From: Azohydromonas aeria
GTDB lineage: Bacteria; Pseudomonadota; Gammaproteobacteria; Burkholderiales; Burkholderiaceae_C
Length of the DNA: 58,169 nt
Direction of reading: 5' to 3'
NCBI RefSeq assembly: GCF_009760915.1
Contig: NZ_VIDQ01000047.1
Coordinates: 1-58,169 of the forward strand
The position numbers were made by a program, and so were the translations under genes. The notes beneath the pieces were generated by a model. The model did no database searches, had not been told where the DNA came from, and saw only the letters and a list, made by a program, of their open reading frames with translations. How positions within the stretch are numbered: position 1 is the stretch's first letter; every line of letters begins with the position of its first letter. Shown here in pieces: positions 43,176 through 51,031 of this stretch.

Positions 43176-44462
43176 TCAGGCCGCTTCGGGGCCCATCACG
43201 CGGCGCTGGCGCACTTCGGTGAAGTACATCCAGATGAGCGACACCCAGACCACGCCGTAGAGCAGCATGAAGGCGCTGGAACGCACGCCGGTGAGGTCCA
43301 TGAGCGCGCCGAACAGGATCGGCAGCAGGAAGCCGCCCAGGCCGCCGGCCAGGCCGACGATGCCGCTGATGGCGCCGATGTTCTTCGGGTAGTCGTCGGC
43401 GATGTACTTGAAGACGCTGGCCTTGCCGAAGGCCCAGGCCACGCCCAGCACTGCCATCAGCGCGGTGAAGGTGTAGACGTTGAGGCCGATGTGGAAGGTG
43501 GCCGGGCCGTTGACGGTCAGCACCGTGAAGTCGGTCTGCGGGTAGGACAGCAGGAACAGACAGATCCAGCTCACCCACATGACCCACCATGTGACCGAAT
43601 GGGCGCCGTACTTGTCCGAGAGCCAGCCGCCGATGGCGCGCAGCACGCCGCCGGGCAGCGAGAAGCAGGCCGCCAGCAGCGCGGCGACGCGGATGTCGAG
43701 GCCGTACTCGCCGACGTAGTACTGCACCATCCACAGCGACAGCCCGACGTAGCCGCCGAACACGATGCTGTAGTACTGGCAGTACTTGAGCACCTTCGGG
43801 TCCCTGAGCGCCTTGAGCTGCTCCGTGAACTTGACGTTGGAGGACACCAGGTGGGCAGGATCGCTGTGGCTGAACAGCCAGAACAGGATCACGGTGCCCA
43901 GCATCACGGCGGCATAGACCTGCGGGACCATGGTCCAGCCGGCGGCCACGACGAGGGCCGGGGCGATGAACTTGTTGACCGCAGCACCCGAGTTGCCGGC
44001 GCCATAGACGCCCATCGCGAAACCCTGGCGGTTCTTGGGGAACCAGCGCGCGACGTAGGGCGTGCCCACGGAGAAGGCGCCGCCTGCGAGGCCCACGAAC
44101 AACCCGATGGCGATGAAGTGCCAGAACTGGGTGGCGTAGGCCATGAGGAAGATGGCCGGCACGGTGCAGGCCATCAAGATCGTCATGACGATGCGCCCGC
44201 CGAAGCGGTCGGTCCAGATGCCCAGCGGCACGCGCACGAGCGAGCCGGTGAGCACGGGCATGGCGGTGAGCAGGCCGAACTCCGTGGCGTTGAGTCCCAG
44301 CGCCTTCTTGATGGGGATGCCGATGACGCCGAACATCATCCACACCATGAAGCACACGGTGAATGCCAGCGTGCTGACGACCAGAACGGACAGTGCCTGG
44401 CGACTGCGATTGACGCTGCTTTCCTGCAGCGCCGAGGCAGTGGCAGTGACGGGAACGGCCAT
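43176..44462 (-). CDS. narK1: NarK1-type nitrate transporter (MFS)
   Basis: 428 residues, 12 membrane helices. Signatures include LGIWTDRFGGRIVMTILM, the GGAFSVGTPYVARWFPKNRQGFAMGVYGAGNSGAAVNKF nitrate porter motif and GGWLSDKYGAHSVTW. Type 1 members are thought to be nitrate/proton symporters used to start nitrate respiration. Its leader (44463-44720) carries several perfect inverted repeats, one abutting the GGGGAG Shine-Dalgarno. Confidence 0.93.
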   Translation of the reverse strand: MAVPVTATASALQESSVNRSRQALSVLVVSTLAFTVCFMVWMMFGVIGIPIKKALGLNATEFGLLTAMPVLTGSLVRVPLGIWTDRFGGRIVMTILMACTVPAIFLMAYATQFWHFIAIGLFVGLAGGAFSVGTPYVARWFPKNRQGFAMGVYGAGNSGAAVNKFIAPALVVAAGWTMVPQVYAAVMLGTVILFWLFSHSDPAHLVSSNVKFTEQLKALRDPKVLKYCQYYSIVFGGYVGLSLWMVQYYVGEYGLDIRVAALLAACFSLPGGVLRAIGGWLSDKYGAHSVTWWVMWVSWICLFLLSYPQTDFTVLTVNGPATFHIGLNVYTFTALMAVLGVAWAFGKASVFKYIADDYPKNIGAISGIVGLAGGLGGFLLPILFGALMDLTGVRSSAFMLLYGVVWVSLIWMYFTEVRQRRVMGPEAA

Positions 44463-44471
44463 GAAAGCTCC

Positions 44472-44516
44472 CCAGTTCGTTGCTCTTGGGCGCTGACTTT
44501 TTCAGCAACGAACTGG
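44472..44516 (-). promoter_or_regulatory. 13-bp perfect stem-loop at the narK1 ribosome-binding site
   Basis: CCAGTTCGTTGCT (44472-44484) pairs perfectly with AGCAACGAACTGG (44504-44516) around a 19-base loop. In the minus-strand message the 3' arm ends against the narK1 Shine-Dalgarno, 10 bases from the ATG at 44462. It could control translation initiation or mRNA stability. No T run follows, so it is not a normal terminator. Confidence 0.65.
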
Positions 44517-44536
44517 CCGGCCCATCCTTCTGAAGG

Positions 44537-44659
44537 CCAGTCAGCCAGGACTGGAAGGAGGATGGTGCCGTCTGCCGGAAGAACGATGGGTGCTAGCGCA
44601 GCATCGTTCTAAGGGAGTATTTGCTTGCGACCACACCGAAACGGCTTGTCAGACAAGCC
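44537..44659 (-). repeat. Further inverted repeats in the narK1 leader
   Basis: Three more perfect palindromes: CCAGTC/GACTGG (44537-44554, 6 bp), AGAACGATG/CATCGTTCT (44580-44610, 9 bp with an inner TGC/GCA), and GGCTTGT/ACAAGCC (44643-44659, 7 bp, 3-base loop). Together with the RBS-proximal hairpin they suggest a structured leader RNA or a set of operators. Confidence 0.55.
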
Positions 44660-44708
44660 AGGCAGGCGTTTCACAACGCGGCCCTTGTGCGGTTGCCGAG
44701 CATCATAC

Positions 44709-44722
44709 TTGTTTTCAATCAA
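44709..44722 (-). promoter_or_regulatory. FNR-like box upstream of narK1
   Basis: Read on the minus strand: TTGATTGAAAACAA, 9 of 10 informative bases of TTGAT-N4-ATCAA. The class II -10 position is poor, while TATGAT lies immediately downstream (44702-44707), so its role as activator or repressor is unclear. Confidence 0.45.
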
Positions 44723-44779
44723 GGCACCGCTTCATGGCCTTGAATAATGCACGGGGCGACTGGGTTCCGAGTCGCGGCG

Positions 44780-46657
44780 TCACCCAGGCAATGTGGAGCT
44801 CGATGGGGGCACCGTCAGCGTGACGCAGCTGCCCGCGCCGGGCACGGCGTCGAGCTGCACCTGCGCGCCGATGCGCGCGGCGCGCTCGCGCATGATCTTC
44901 AGGCCCACGTGCGTCTCGGCGCGGTCGGCCTGCGGGTCGAAGCCCACGCCGTCGTCGCGCACCTCGAAGCGCCAGCCCGTGCCCGCACCGGCCGAGACCT
45001 CCACCCACACCTGGCTGGCCTGCGCGTGCTTGCGCACGTTGGACAGGGCCTCCTGCACCACGTGCAGCACCTGCACCTGCACGTCCGGGTCCAGCGGCAA
45101 GCCGTGGCCCTCGATCTCCAGGTGCGTCTTCAGGCCCGTCTGGTGCTCGAACTTCTGCAGCGTGGTGCGCAGCGCCGGCTCGATGTGCTCGGCGTTGGTG
45201 CGGGTGCGGAAGTGCACCAGCAGCTCGCGCACGTCGCCCATGCACTCGCGCACGCCGGTGTCGAGCTCATCGAGCGTGCGCTCCACGCGCGCGTCGTCGC
45301 CGCGCTGGCGCGCCGCGCGCAGCAGCTGCACCTGGATCTTGAGGAAGGCCAGCGACTGCGCGATGGAGTCGTGCAGCTCGCGCGCGATGAAGCCGCGCTC
45401 CTCGGCCACCGCCTGCTCGCGCTCCAGCGCCGCGGCGCGCAAGCCCTCCATCGCGCTGGCCAGGTGGCTCGCCAGGGCGTCGAGCAGGCTCCTCTCGTCG
45501 TCGCTGAGCGGGGCTTCCACCCTGTAGAACAGGTCCACCTCGCCCAGCAGCCGCTGCTGCAGCCGCACTGGCACGCTCACCAGCATCCGGAAACCTTCCT
45601 TGGCACAGTGGCCCAGGGTCCGGTCGGCGGCGCGAATGGGGATGACACGCATGCGCGCATCGGCGGCCGACTGGCCGCACAGGCATGCGCCGGTCGGCAC
45701 GCAATGCTCACTCTGACTCATGGCTGCGGGCAACCCGTCGCCGGCCAGCAGCATGTAGCGCTGGTTGGCTTCGTCTGACCAGCGGATGGCAGCCGCATCG
45801 GCACGCGATATCCCACGCACGTGCGCGGCGAACCCTTGTGCCATGGCCTCCAGCGTGTCAGCTCGGGCCAGGAACGCGCTCACGTTGTACAGCGCCTCCA
45901 GCCGCTCGCGCTGCACCACCAGCCTCGCAGTCTTCTCACGTACCTTGCCCTCCAGGTCGCTGTAGAGAGACTGCAGCGCCTGCGCCATGCGGTTGAAGCC
46001 GGCAGCCAGGCTGCCAAACTCGTCCTGAGCGATGGCTTCGATGCGCGCGGTGAAATTGACCCGCTCCACCTGCTCGAGGCCGCGCTTGAGCCGTACCAGC
46101 GGCTCCAGCACAAAGAGGTAGACCGTATAGGGCAGCAGGGCAGCCGCAGCCAGGACCAGCCCAAGCATCGTGAGCTGGAACAGGCGCAGGATGTCCGTGA
46201 AGCGCGCCAGCCGCTGCTCGATTGCACCGACCAGGATATCGACGGATTCCACAAAAGCTTCAGCCTGGGCTGGCACTTGCGACGCAGCGGGTGGAGGCTG
46301 TCGTTCCCACCGGGCCCGCAATTCCTTCCACTGACCCATCACGTCAGCAAAGGCTTCCCGGGTCGGGTCGTCCCATGGCACGAACAGCGGGCGCGACGGA
46401 TTGCCATGGGCCAGCAAGTCCAGGCTTTCCTCGAAACGGTCGAACCGGGTCCGCAACTGCAAAGCCGGTTGCGTATCCAGCAAGGCCGCAAGCTGCCAGG
46501 TCTGCATCCGAAGTCGGCCTGCTTCGTTGACTGCCGCCGCCCCACCCTGAAGCTGCCAGCTCACCCACAGCGTGAGGCTGATCGAGGACAGCGCCAGTAC
46601 CAGCACGGCGATGCCGATGGCCAAAAGCTTGCGTGCGAGCGTTCCGTGTCGGACCAT
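44780..46657 (-). CDS. narX: Nitrate/nitrite sensor histidine kinase NarX
   Basis: 625 residues from the ATG at 46657 (another at 46699). Two membrane helices (about 11-33 and 160-185) enclose a periplasmic nitrate sensor whose P-box is NEAGRLRMQTWQL (residues 44-56). A HAMP linker, a GAF-like region with a CLCGQS cysteine motif, and a HisKA_3/HATPase module follow; the phosphoacceptor His is in ARELHDSIAQSLAFLK and the ATP site has VQEALSNVRKHAQAS and DDGVGFD. It should phosphorylate NarL in response to nitrate. Unusually no narL is found beside it: the next gene downstream is narK1. Confidence 0.93.
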   Translation of the reverse strand: MVRHGTLARKLLAIGIAVLVLALSSISLTLWVSWQLQGGAAAVNEAGRLRMQTWQLAALLDTQPALQLRTRFDRFEESLDLLAHGNPSRPLFVPWDDPTREAFADVMGQWKELRARWERQPPPAASQVPAQAEAFVESVDILVGAIEQRLARFTDILRLFQLTMLGLVLAAAALLPYTVYLFVLEPLVRLKRGLEQVERVNFTARIEAIAQDEFGSLAAGFNRMAQALQSLYSDLEGKVREKTARLVVQRERLEALYNVSAFLARADTLEAMAQGFAAHVRGISRADAAAIRWSDEANQRYMLLAGDGLPAAMSQSEHCVPTGACLCGQSAADARMRVIPIRAADRTLGHCAKEGFRMLVSVPVRLQQRLLGEVDLFYRVEAPLSDDERSLLDALASHLASAMEGLRAAALEREQAVAEERGFIARELHDSIAQSLAFLKIQVQLLRAARQRGDDARVERTLDELDTGVRECMGDVRELLVHFRTRTNAEHIEPALRTTLQKFEHQTGLKTHLEIEGHGLPLDPDVQVQVLHVVQEALSNVRKHAQASQVWVEVSAGAGTGWRFEVRDDGVGFDPQADRAETHVGLKIMRERAARIGAQVQLDAVPGAGSCVTLTVPPSSSTLPG

Positions 46658-46699
46658 GTTCAGACAGGTTATCTGGCGGACGGCGTATTTGCCTGACAT

Positions 46700-47194
46700 C
46701 TGCCCGGCATCCGCAACCCGCCTTGCGGAGGCTGAAGTTCCCGGCCAACCGATGCGCCGGCGCTGTGAGAAAACTCCATAAGCGCGCTGCTGAAGTCACC
46801 GCCATGCGTCGAGTGACAGAATTTCGCAACACGCAATCCCATGCGCCCACACTGGTTATGGGTCCGCTTGTCCTTCTCGGGGTATGGAGACCGCGAGCGC
46901 TGCCGGGCTTGACAGACCCTCTCCACGAACGCTGCATGCCGCGAGCCGGCCATGGGCCGCAGGTACGGTGCACCGCGGCCGCCGAAGGTCGGCGCAGCGG
47001 TTCGCGCAGGCCAGCAACGCAGGTCGCGCAGCGAGCAGATTGCTTCCAGTGGAGGGACTCCCGCGGACGCGCAAACGACGCTGGTCCAGGCCTGTGGTGG
47101 ACCAACCCAGGAGCCTTGGTTCTGCCGAGTTGGCCAATCGACACTTGACTGTTCTTGCGCAGCACATTCGGGGGATCCGCTGCCGGTCACGAAA
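46700..47194. other. Intergenic, no gene seen
   Basis: About 500 bases upstream of narX. Short frames occur on both strands but none shows a family match, and in particular no response regulator is present. It presumably holds the narX promoter. Confidence 0.5.
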
Positions 47195-47208
47195 TTGAAG
47201 CAGTTCAA
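47195..47208 (+). promoter_or_regulatory. FNR/Dnr box of second RNA candidate
   Basis: TTGAAGCAGTTCAA, perfect TTGA-N6-TCAA followed by GGA. TACGAT at 47230-47235 is at the same offset and has the same hexamer as in the 29291 promoter, predicting a start near 47242. Confidence 0.75.
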
Positions 47209-47241
47209 GGAATCGGGGAGCGGCGTGAATACGATTCACGA

Positions 47242-47527
47242 CATCGCAACCAGCAAAGGAAGGAGGAAGGCAGCCCAAGTGCAACGCCGTTCGGCGTGTC
47301 CTCGCCTGTTGGTGGCTCAACTATCCAGGCACGGCAGCATGCGTTTCATGACGGAGGTCAAGTCCGTCACCCACGGTGGCGGAGCCAAGACGCAATGCTG
47401 TTCTTTCCGAACTGCAAGGCACAATGTTTGTTGACAAAGGCATCCTCAAGTCGGTGTGCATCCACCCCGATGCAGCATCCTTCGCGTAAGTGTGTTCTGG
47501 GCTGGCTTTGCCAGCCCACTTTTTTTT
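47242..47527 (+). ncRNA. Candidate FNR/Dnr-activated RNA (~286 nt)
   Basis: Promoter as above and a strong intrinsic terminator at 47498-47527 define a free-standing transcript in a 1.4 kb region without a recognisable gene. It contains one small frame, 47424-47489 (21 codons, ATG preceded by AAGG at 5 bases, protein MFVDKGILKSVCIHPDAASF plus Ala), so it may be a dual-function RNA or the mRNA of a very small protein. Its architecture repeats that of the 29338 RNA: same box, same -10, short body, strong terminator. Confidence 0.55.
47498..47527 (+). terminator. Intrinsic terminator of second RNA candidate
   Basis: TGGGCTGGC (47498-47506), TTT loop, GCCAGCCCA (47510-47518), then C and eight T. 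Nine-base-pair perfect stem; the strongest terminator in the window. Confidence 0.9.
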
Positions 47528-47738
47528 CCGGTCTGTCCAGAAGGATGGGTTGTGAAGCGGCGCGCCTTGCCTGCTCGCCGCACGTAGACCGTGGCCGTGG
47601 GCGAAGTGCATCAATCTCATGAACGGATGCTGTGCATTCGCGGTCTACAGGACGGTGTAGGCGCGATCAAGCCGCGACATCCACCGCCGCCGAGGCGAAA
47701 GAATATTCGATGCATCAGCAACGCACGACAGGCAGTTC

Positions 47739-47752
47739 TTGAACCAGTTCAA
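47739..47752 (+). promoter_or_regulatory. FNR/Dnr box upstream of the hemS-like/pqq region
   Basis: TTGAACCAGTTCAA, perfect TTGA-N6-TCAA. The class II -10 position (47775-47780) reads CACCGT, a weak hexamer; the predicted start is near 47787, leaving a ~330-base leader before the HemS-like ATG at 48114. I see no other gene in that leader. Confidence 0.55.
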
Positions 47753-48113
47753 GGCTGTGGCGCGCTGGCACTGGCACCGTGGCGAAGCTGCGGTTGCATG
47801 CGTTGTGATCCGGCGGCCTGACGTGTGTCGCGGGCAAGCAGGAATTGCAGGCACCAGCCTGGCAAGCTCTGCGTCGCGTAGAGGAATTCCAAACCCACCA
47901 CCCAGCCGTACTGGTCAGCGCCATCGCTGCACGTTGGATGACGTGCTTGCTTCCTCCCCTCGCCCGGCTGTGAGTTGGTGACTTGATGCTTGGCGTCGGC
48001 CAGGCACCCAAACGTCTTCGACATGGCCAGGCAGATGCACGTTGTCCATGCAGGTCGCGTCAGTCCTGAGGCTGGTGCGACGCCCACCGCCAAACCAGCA
48101 CAGGGACCATCGC

Positions 48114-49319
48114 ATGACTTCGATGCTCTACGACGCCGTGACGACGGAAGAGGATTGCCAGTTGTTGCAACACCGCATTGCTCCGATCTGGCCAGCCGCC
48201 CTGGAGTCCAGCCGAAAGCAACAGCGCAATTCATCTCGCAACCAGGTCCGACGAAGTCGAGATCAGAAGCAGTTGTCTGAGCGGCTGTCTCGCATTCGCG
48301 CTGCCTATGCCGGTCTTCCCTTGCCGCTTCAACACAGGCGGTACGAGGCTGCCCGCTATATGGGCATCACGGAGGGAGAACTGATCGCCGCACATGCCGG
48401 CCCGGCCAGTCTGAGGGATGGTGATCCGATCAAGGCGCACCGCCTGCGGCCGCAATGGCGCCGTATCGCTGACGCATTGCCCGTGCTGGGCACCGTCCGC
48501 ACCATCGTCGGAAATGCCTGGTGTCGGCTGGAAAGTACAGGTGCTGCCGACAAGGCCATGTCCAATCCGCAAAGCGTGGCCTTGGCGCCACCGCCCGTCG
48601 ACCGCCGCACCCGTGACGCGCGTGCGCAGCCGCGAGCTTGGAGCCATGGATTTGCCATCGAGCAACGAGACGCCGCCGGTGCCAGTTGGCAGAGCTTGCA
48701 GTTCTTCGATCCGCTTGGACTGTCCGTTGCGGAAGTGGTGTTGACGGAAGGTTCGCATGTGCGTGGTTTCCACGAAATCGTGCGCAGGTTCAGCACCTCG
48801 GAGCCGGCTACGGGGCTGTCAGCCGCAGCGGCCAATCAGCCACGGCACCACAGGATTGACCCGGTCATTGATGAAGCCGCATTCCGCGCGGCCTGGTCCG
48901 CAATGCGCAGCGTCAACGACCTCATGCGACTGCGTGCCTGCTCACGCCTGTCCTTCGCGGGAGCCTGCCGTCTCGCCGGGCCTGAGTTCGCTCGCGAGCT
49001 TCCTGGCAGCGCCGTGCTTCGGTTGCTGGAGGCCCTGGCCCATCTGAAGCTCGGCATGGCGGTGCACGTGTACGGCCGCACGGGATACCAAAGCCGCCGT
49101 TGCGAGTTCAACGGCGTGCGTGTTGATGGCGACGTGGTGCGTGCCGAGGGACCTCAGCACGGCTTGAGCCTGTACCTGGCAGGCATGCACCATGTCTGGC
49201 TGGTGGTGCTGCCATCGAACGACGGGCTGCGGCATTCGATGGTGTTGCTCGACAAGCTGGCCGAACCCGTCGTCGCGTTTTCTGGCAGCGCATTGACGCA
49301 CATCATGAAGGGATGGTGA
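48114..49319 (+). CDS. HemS/ChuS-like haem-utilisation family protein, diverged
   Basis: 401 residues from the ATG at 48114 (upstream ATG at 48042 possible). The N-terminal ~60 residues are basic and extra. HemS-family phrases follow: AARYMGITEGELIAAHAG, ALPVLGTVRTIVGNAWCRLE, FAIEQRD...SLQFFDPLGLSVAEVVL, then the second repeat with FRAAWSAMRSVNDLMRL, LLEALAHLKLGMAVHVYGRTG and GLSLYLAGMHHVWLV. In HemS/ChuS the axial haem ligand His lies in a VHxFF segment; here the aligned residues read VNDLM, so that ligand seems absent. The family binds or degrades haem in the cytoplasm. It precedes the pqqA-like gene by 173 bases on the same strand and may belong to that system. Confidence 0.7.
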   Translation: MTSMLYDAVTTEEDCQLLQHRIAPIWPAALESSRKQQRNSSRNQVRRSRDQKQLSERLSRIRAAYAGLPLPLQHRRYEAARYMGITEGELIAAHAGPASLRDGDPIKAHRLRPQWRRIADALPVLGTVRTIVGNAWCRLESTGAADKAMSNPQSVALAPPPVDRRTRDARAQPRAWSHGFAIEQRDAAGASWQSLQFFDPLGLSVAEVVLTEGSHVRGFHEIVRRFSTSEPATGLSAAAANQPRHHRIDPVIDEAAFRAAWSAMRSVNDLMRLRACSRLSFAGACRLAGPEFARELPGSAVLRLLEALAHLKLGMAVHVYGRTGYQSRRCEFNGVRVDGDVVRAEGPQHGLSLYLAGMHHVWLVVLPSNDGLRHSMVLLDKLAEPVVAFSGSALTHIMKGW

Positions 49320-49409
49320 TGGGGGCTCCATCCCGAAGTTTCATGAAATTCATGGCATCGCAATCATGTCGGGCTCTACGCCAGATTCATTGATTGGACG
49401 ATTGGCGCC

Positions 49410-49444
49410 GATGGCCCGTGGCAGCACCATGGCAGTGGGCCATC
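49410..49444 (+). repeat. Inverted repeat in the pqqA-like leader
   Basis: GATGGCCC (49410-49417) and GGGCCATC (49437-49444), 8-bp perfect arms with a 19-base loop, 48 bases before the pqqA-like ATG. No T run follows, so it is more likely a leader structure or operator than a terminator. Confidence 0.5.
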
Positions 49445-49492
49445 GCTTTCGGGCTGGCCCGTCAATCAACCGACCAACCTGAGGAGCGCGAC

Positions 49493-49567
49493 ATGCAATG
49501 GATCGACCCGGCCTACGCCGACATTCGCCTGGGATTTGAAGTCACCGCGTACGTGTACGTGCGCTGA
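49493..49567 (+). CDS. pqqA: PqqA-like precursor peptide
   Basis: 24 codons, preceded by GAGGAG seven bases before the ATG. The peptide ends with RLGFEVTAYVYVR and carries Glu16 and Tyr20 in the E-x3-Y spacing that PqqE crosslinks in PQQ biosynthesis, plus the PAY-D-RLGFEVT context of true PqqA. It differs from common PqqA peptides in its start (MQWIDPAY) and in a second Tyr at 22. It is the substrate scaffold for the PqqD/PqqE pair encoded directly downstream. Confidence 0.9.
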   Translation: MQWIDPAYADIRLGFEVTAYVYVR

Positions 49568-49574
49568 GCCGGCG

Positions 49575-49600
49575 GGTGGCCGGGTTCTCGCCCGGCCGCC
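49575..49600 (+). promoter_or_regulatory. Intercistronic hairpin between pqqA-like and pqqD genes
   Basis: GGCCGGG (49578-49584), TTCTCG loop, CCCGGCC (49591-49597), extended by a T-G wobble and two more pairs to about ten base pairs. It starts 8 bases after the pqqA stop. Such hairpins after RiPP precursor genes often stabilise the precursor message or attenuate read-through so that precursor exceeds enzyme. Confidence 0.6.
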
Positions 49601-49626
49601 GCACAGCCATGCAGGAGACACGTGTC

Positions 49627-49920
49627 ATGTGCGACACCACATTGGCGAGTCCGCTGGATCGTTTCGCGATCAACCCGTTGTACCTGTTCCGATGGGAAGC
49701 TACGCAGCAGGCCCACGTCCTTCTCTACCCGGAAGGCATCGTCAAGCTCAACGAGACGGCGGCACAGATCATCATGCGCTGCGACGGACAGCGCACGGCC
49801 GCTGAGGTGGTTGGCGAGTTGCAATCGGTCTATCCCGGAGATGACGAGCGCGTTGCTTCGGGGGTCTACAGATTTCTGGAGGTGTTTCGTGCCAAAGGAT
49901 GGATCCGTCGTCAGGCTTGA
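49627..49920 (+). CDS. pqqD: PqqD-like peptide chaperone (RRE domain)
   Basis: 97 residues from the ATG at 49627, chosen because AGGAG lies nine bases before it; an ATG at 49609 is possible. The PqqD fold is evident: LYLFRWEATQQAHVLLYPEGIVKLNETAAQII and a C-terminal winged part RFLEVFRAKGWI. PqqD is the RiPP recognition element that binds PqqA and presents it to PqqE. It overlaps pqqE by 32 bases, so stoichiometric production with PqqE is likely. Confidence 0.92.
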   Translation: MCDTTLASPLDRFAINPLYLFRWEATQQAHVLLYPEGIVKLNETAAQIIMRCDGQRTAAEVVGELQSVYPGDDERVASGVYRFLEVFRAKGWIRRQA

Positions 49921-51031
49921 TGGGCAAGGGAAGCCGCTGTGGCTGGTGCTCGAGTTGACCTACCGCTGTCCGCTGAAGTGTCCCTGGTGCAGCAACCCGG
50001 TCAATCTGGACATGTCTCCAGGGCAGGAACTGACAACTGCCGAGTGGATGCGAGTGTTGCGTGAGGGCCGTGAGCTCGGTGCATTGCAGCTGGGCTTCAC
50101 CGGTGGCGAACCCATGCTGCGCGATGATTTGGAGGAACTGGTCGACGAGGCAAGCCGACTGGGCTACTACACGAATCTCATCACCTCCGGGGTCGGGCTG
50201 ACCGAAAGGCGCCTGAGCGCCCTCAAGGCTGCGGGTCTCAACCAGATCCAGCTGTCACTGCAGTCCAGCCGCCGCGAGCTGACCAATCGGCTGGTTGGCG
50301 CACGCGTCTTCGACCTGAAGATCGACGTGGCCAGGAGGATCAAGGCCGCGGGCTTTCCCATGGTGCTCAACGTGCCGCTGTTTCGCCAGAACATTGAGCA
50401 GACCGGCGAGATGCTGGCGTTGGCCGAGGACATCGGCGTTGACTACCTGGAGTTCGCCAACATCCAGTACTACAACTGGGCAATGCTCAATCGCGACGAG
50501 CTGCTGCCCACGCGTGACCAGATCGAGCAAGCCGAACGCACCGTGCAGGCTGCCCGCGCACGCCTGGGCGAACGCATGACGATCTATTTCGTCATTCCCG
50601 ACTACTACGAGCAGCGCCCCAAGGCCTGCATGAACGGCTGGGGCTCCATCCATCTGACCATCGCACCGGACGGCGCGGCGTTGCCTTGCCAGGAATCGCG
50701 GCTCATCAAGGGGCTGGACTTCCCGAGCGTGCGCGACAAGAGCCTGGCCTGGTTGTGGAACGAGTCGCCGACCTTTCGCAAGTTCCGAGGCCAGGAGTGG
50801 ATGCGCGAGCCGTGCCGCTCGTGCGATGAAAAGGAGAAGGACTTCGGTGGATGCCGTTGCCAGGCATTCCTGCTCACCGGGGATGCCTGCAACACCGATC
50901 CGGCCTGTGCCCGCTCTCCCGACCATCATCTCATCGGGGAGGCGGTGGCCAAGGCGCACGACCCGGTACGCTTCATCAAGCGGCTGATCATGCGCGGCGA
51001 AAACCCTGTACCCCATGGCGAAGCTTCTTGA
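49889..51031 (+). CDS. pqqE: PqqE-like radical SAM/SPASM peptide crosslinking enzyme
   Basis: 380 residues from the GTG at 49889, preceded by TGGAGG. The SAM cluster motif is CPLKCPWC (Cys27, 31, 34), followed by LGFTGGEPMLRDDL. The SPASM auxiliary-cluster cysteines are in MNGWGSIHL...LPCQES and PCRSCDEKEKDFGGCRCQAF...CNTDPAC, with the DEKEKDFGGCRCQAF signature of PqqE. It should form the Glu-Tyr carbon-carbon bond in the PqqA-like peptide. Reading NirJ or a generic SPASM enzyme instead is unlikely given this signature. The 25-residue C-terminal extension overlaps the next small gene. Confidence 0.93.
   Translation: MPKDGSVVRLDGQGKPLWLVLELTYRCPLKCPWCSNPVNLDMSPGQELTTAEWMRVLREGRELGALQLGFTGGEPMLRDDLEELVDEASRLGYYTNLITSGVGLTERRLSALKAAGLNQIQLSLQSSRRELTNRLVGARVFDLKIDVARRIKAAGFPMVLNVPLFRQNIEQTGEMLALAEDIGVDYLEFANIQYYNWAMLNRDELLPTRDQIEQAERTVQAARARLGERMTIYFVIPDYYEQRPKACMNGWGSIHLTIAPDGAALPCQESRLIKGLDFPSVRDKSLAWLWNESPTFRKFRGQEWMREPCRSCDEKEKDFGGCRCQAFLLTGDACNTDPACARSPDHHLIGEAVAKAHDPVRFIKRLIMRGENPVPHGEAS

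Noticed and set aside
47695..47722. NsrR operator around ATTCGATGCATC
   Set aside because: Only one half resembles the consensus; the other half matches poorly.
49889..51031. Assignment of the radical SAM protein as NirJ (haem d1 synthesis)
   Set aside because: It has the DEKEKDFGGCRCQAF signature of PqqE and adjoins PqqA- and PqqD-like genes; no other nir genes are present.
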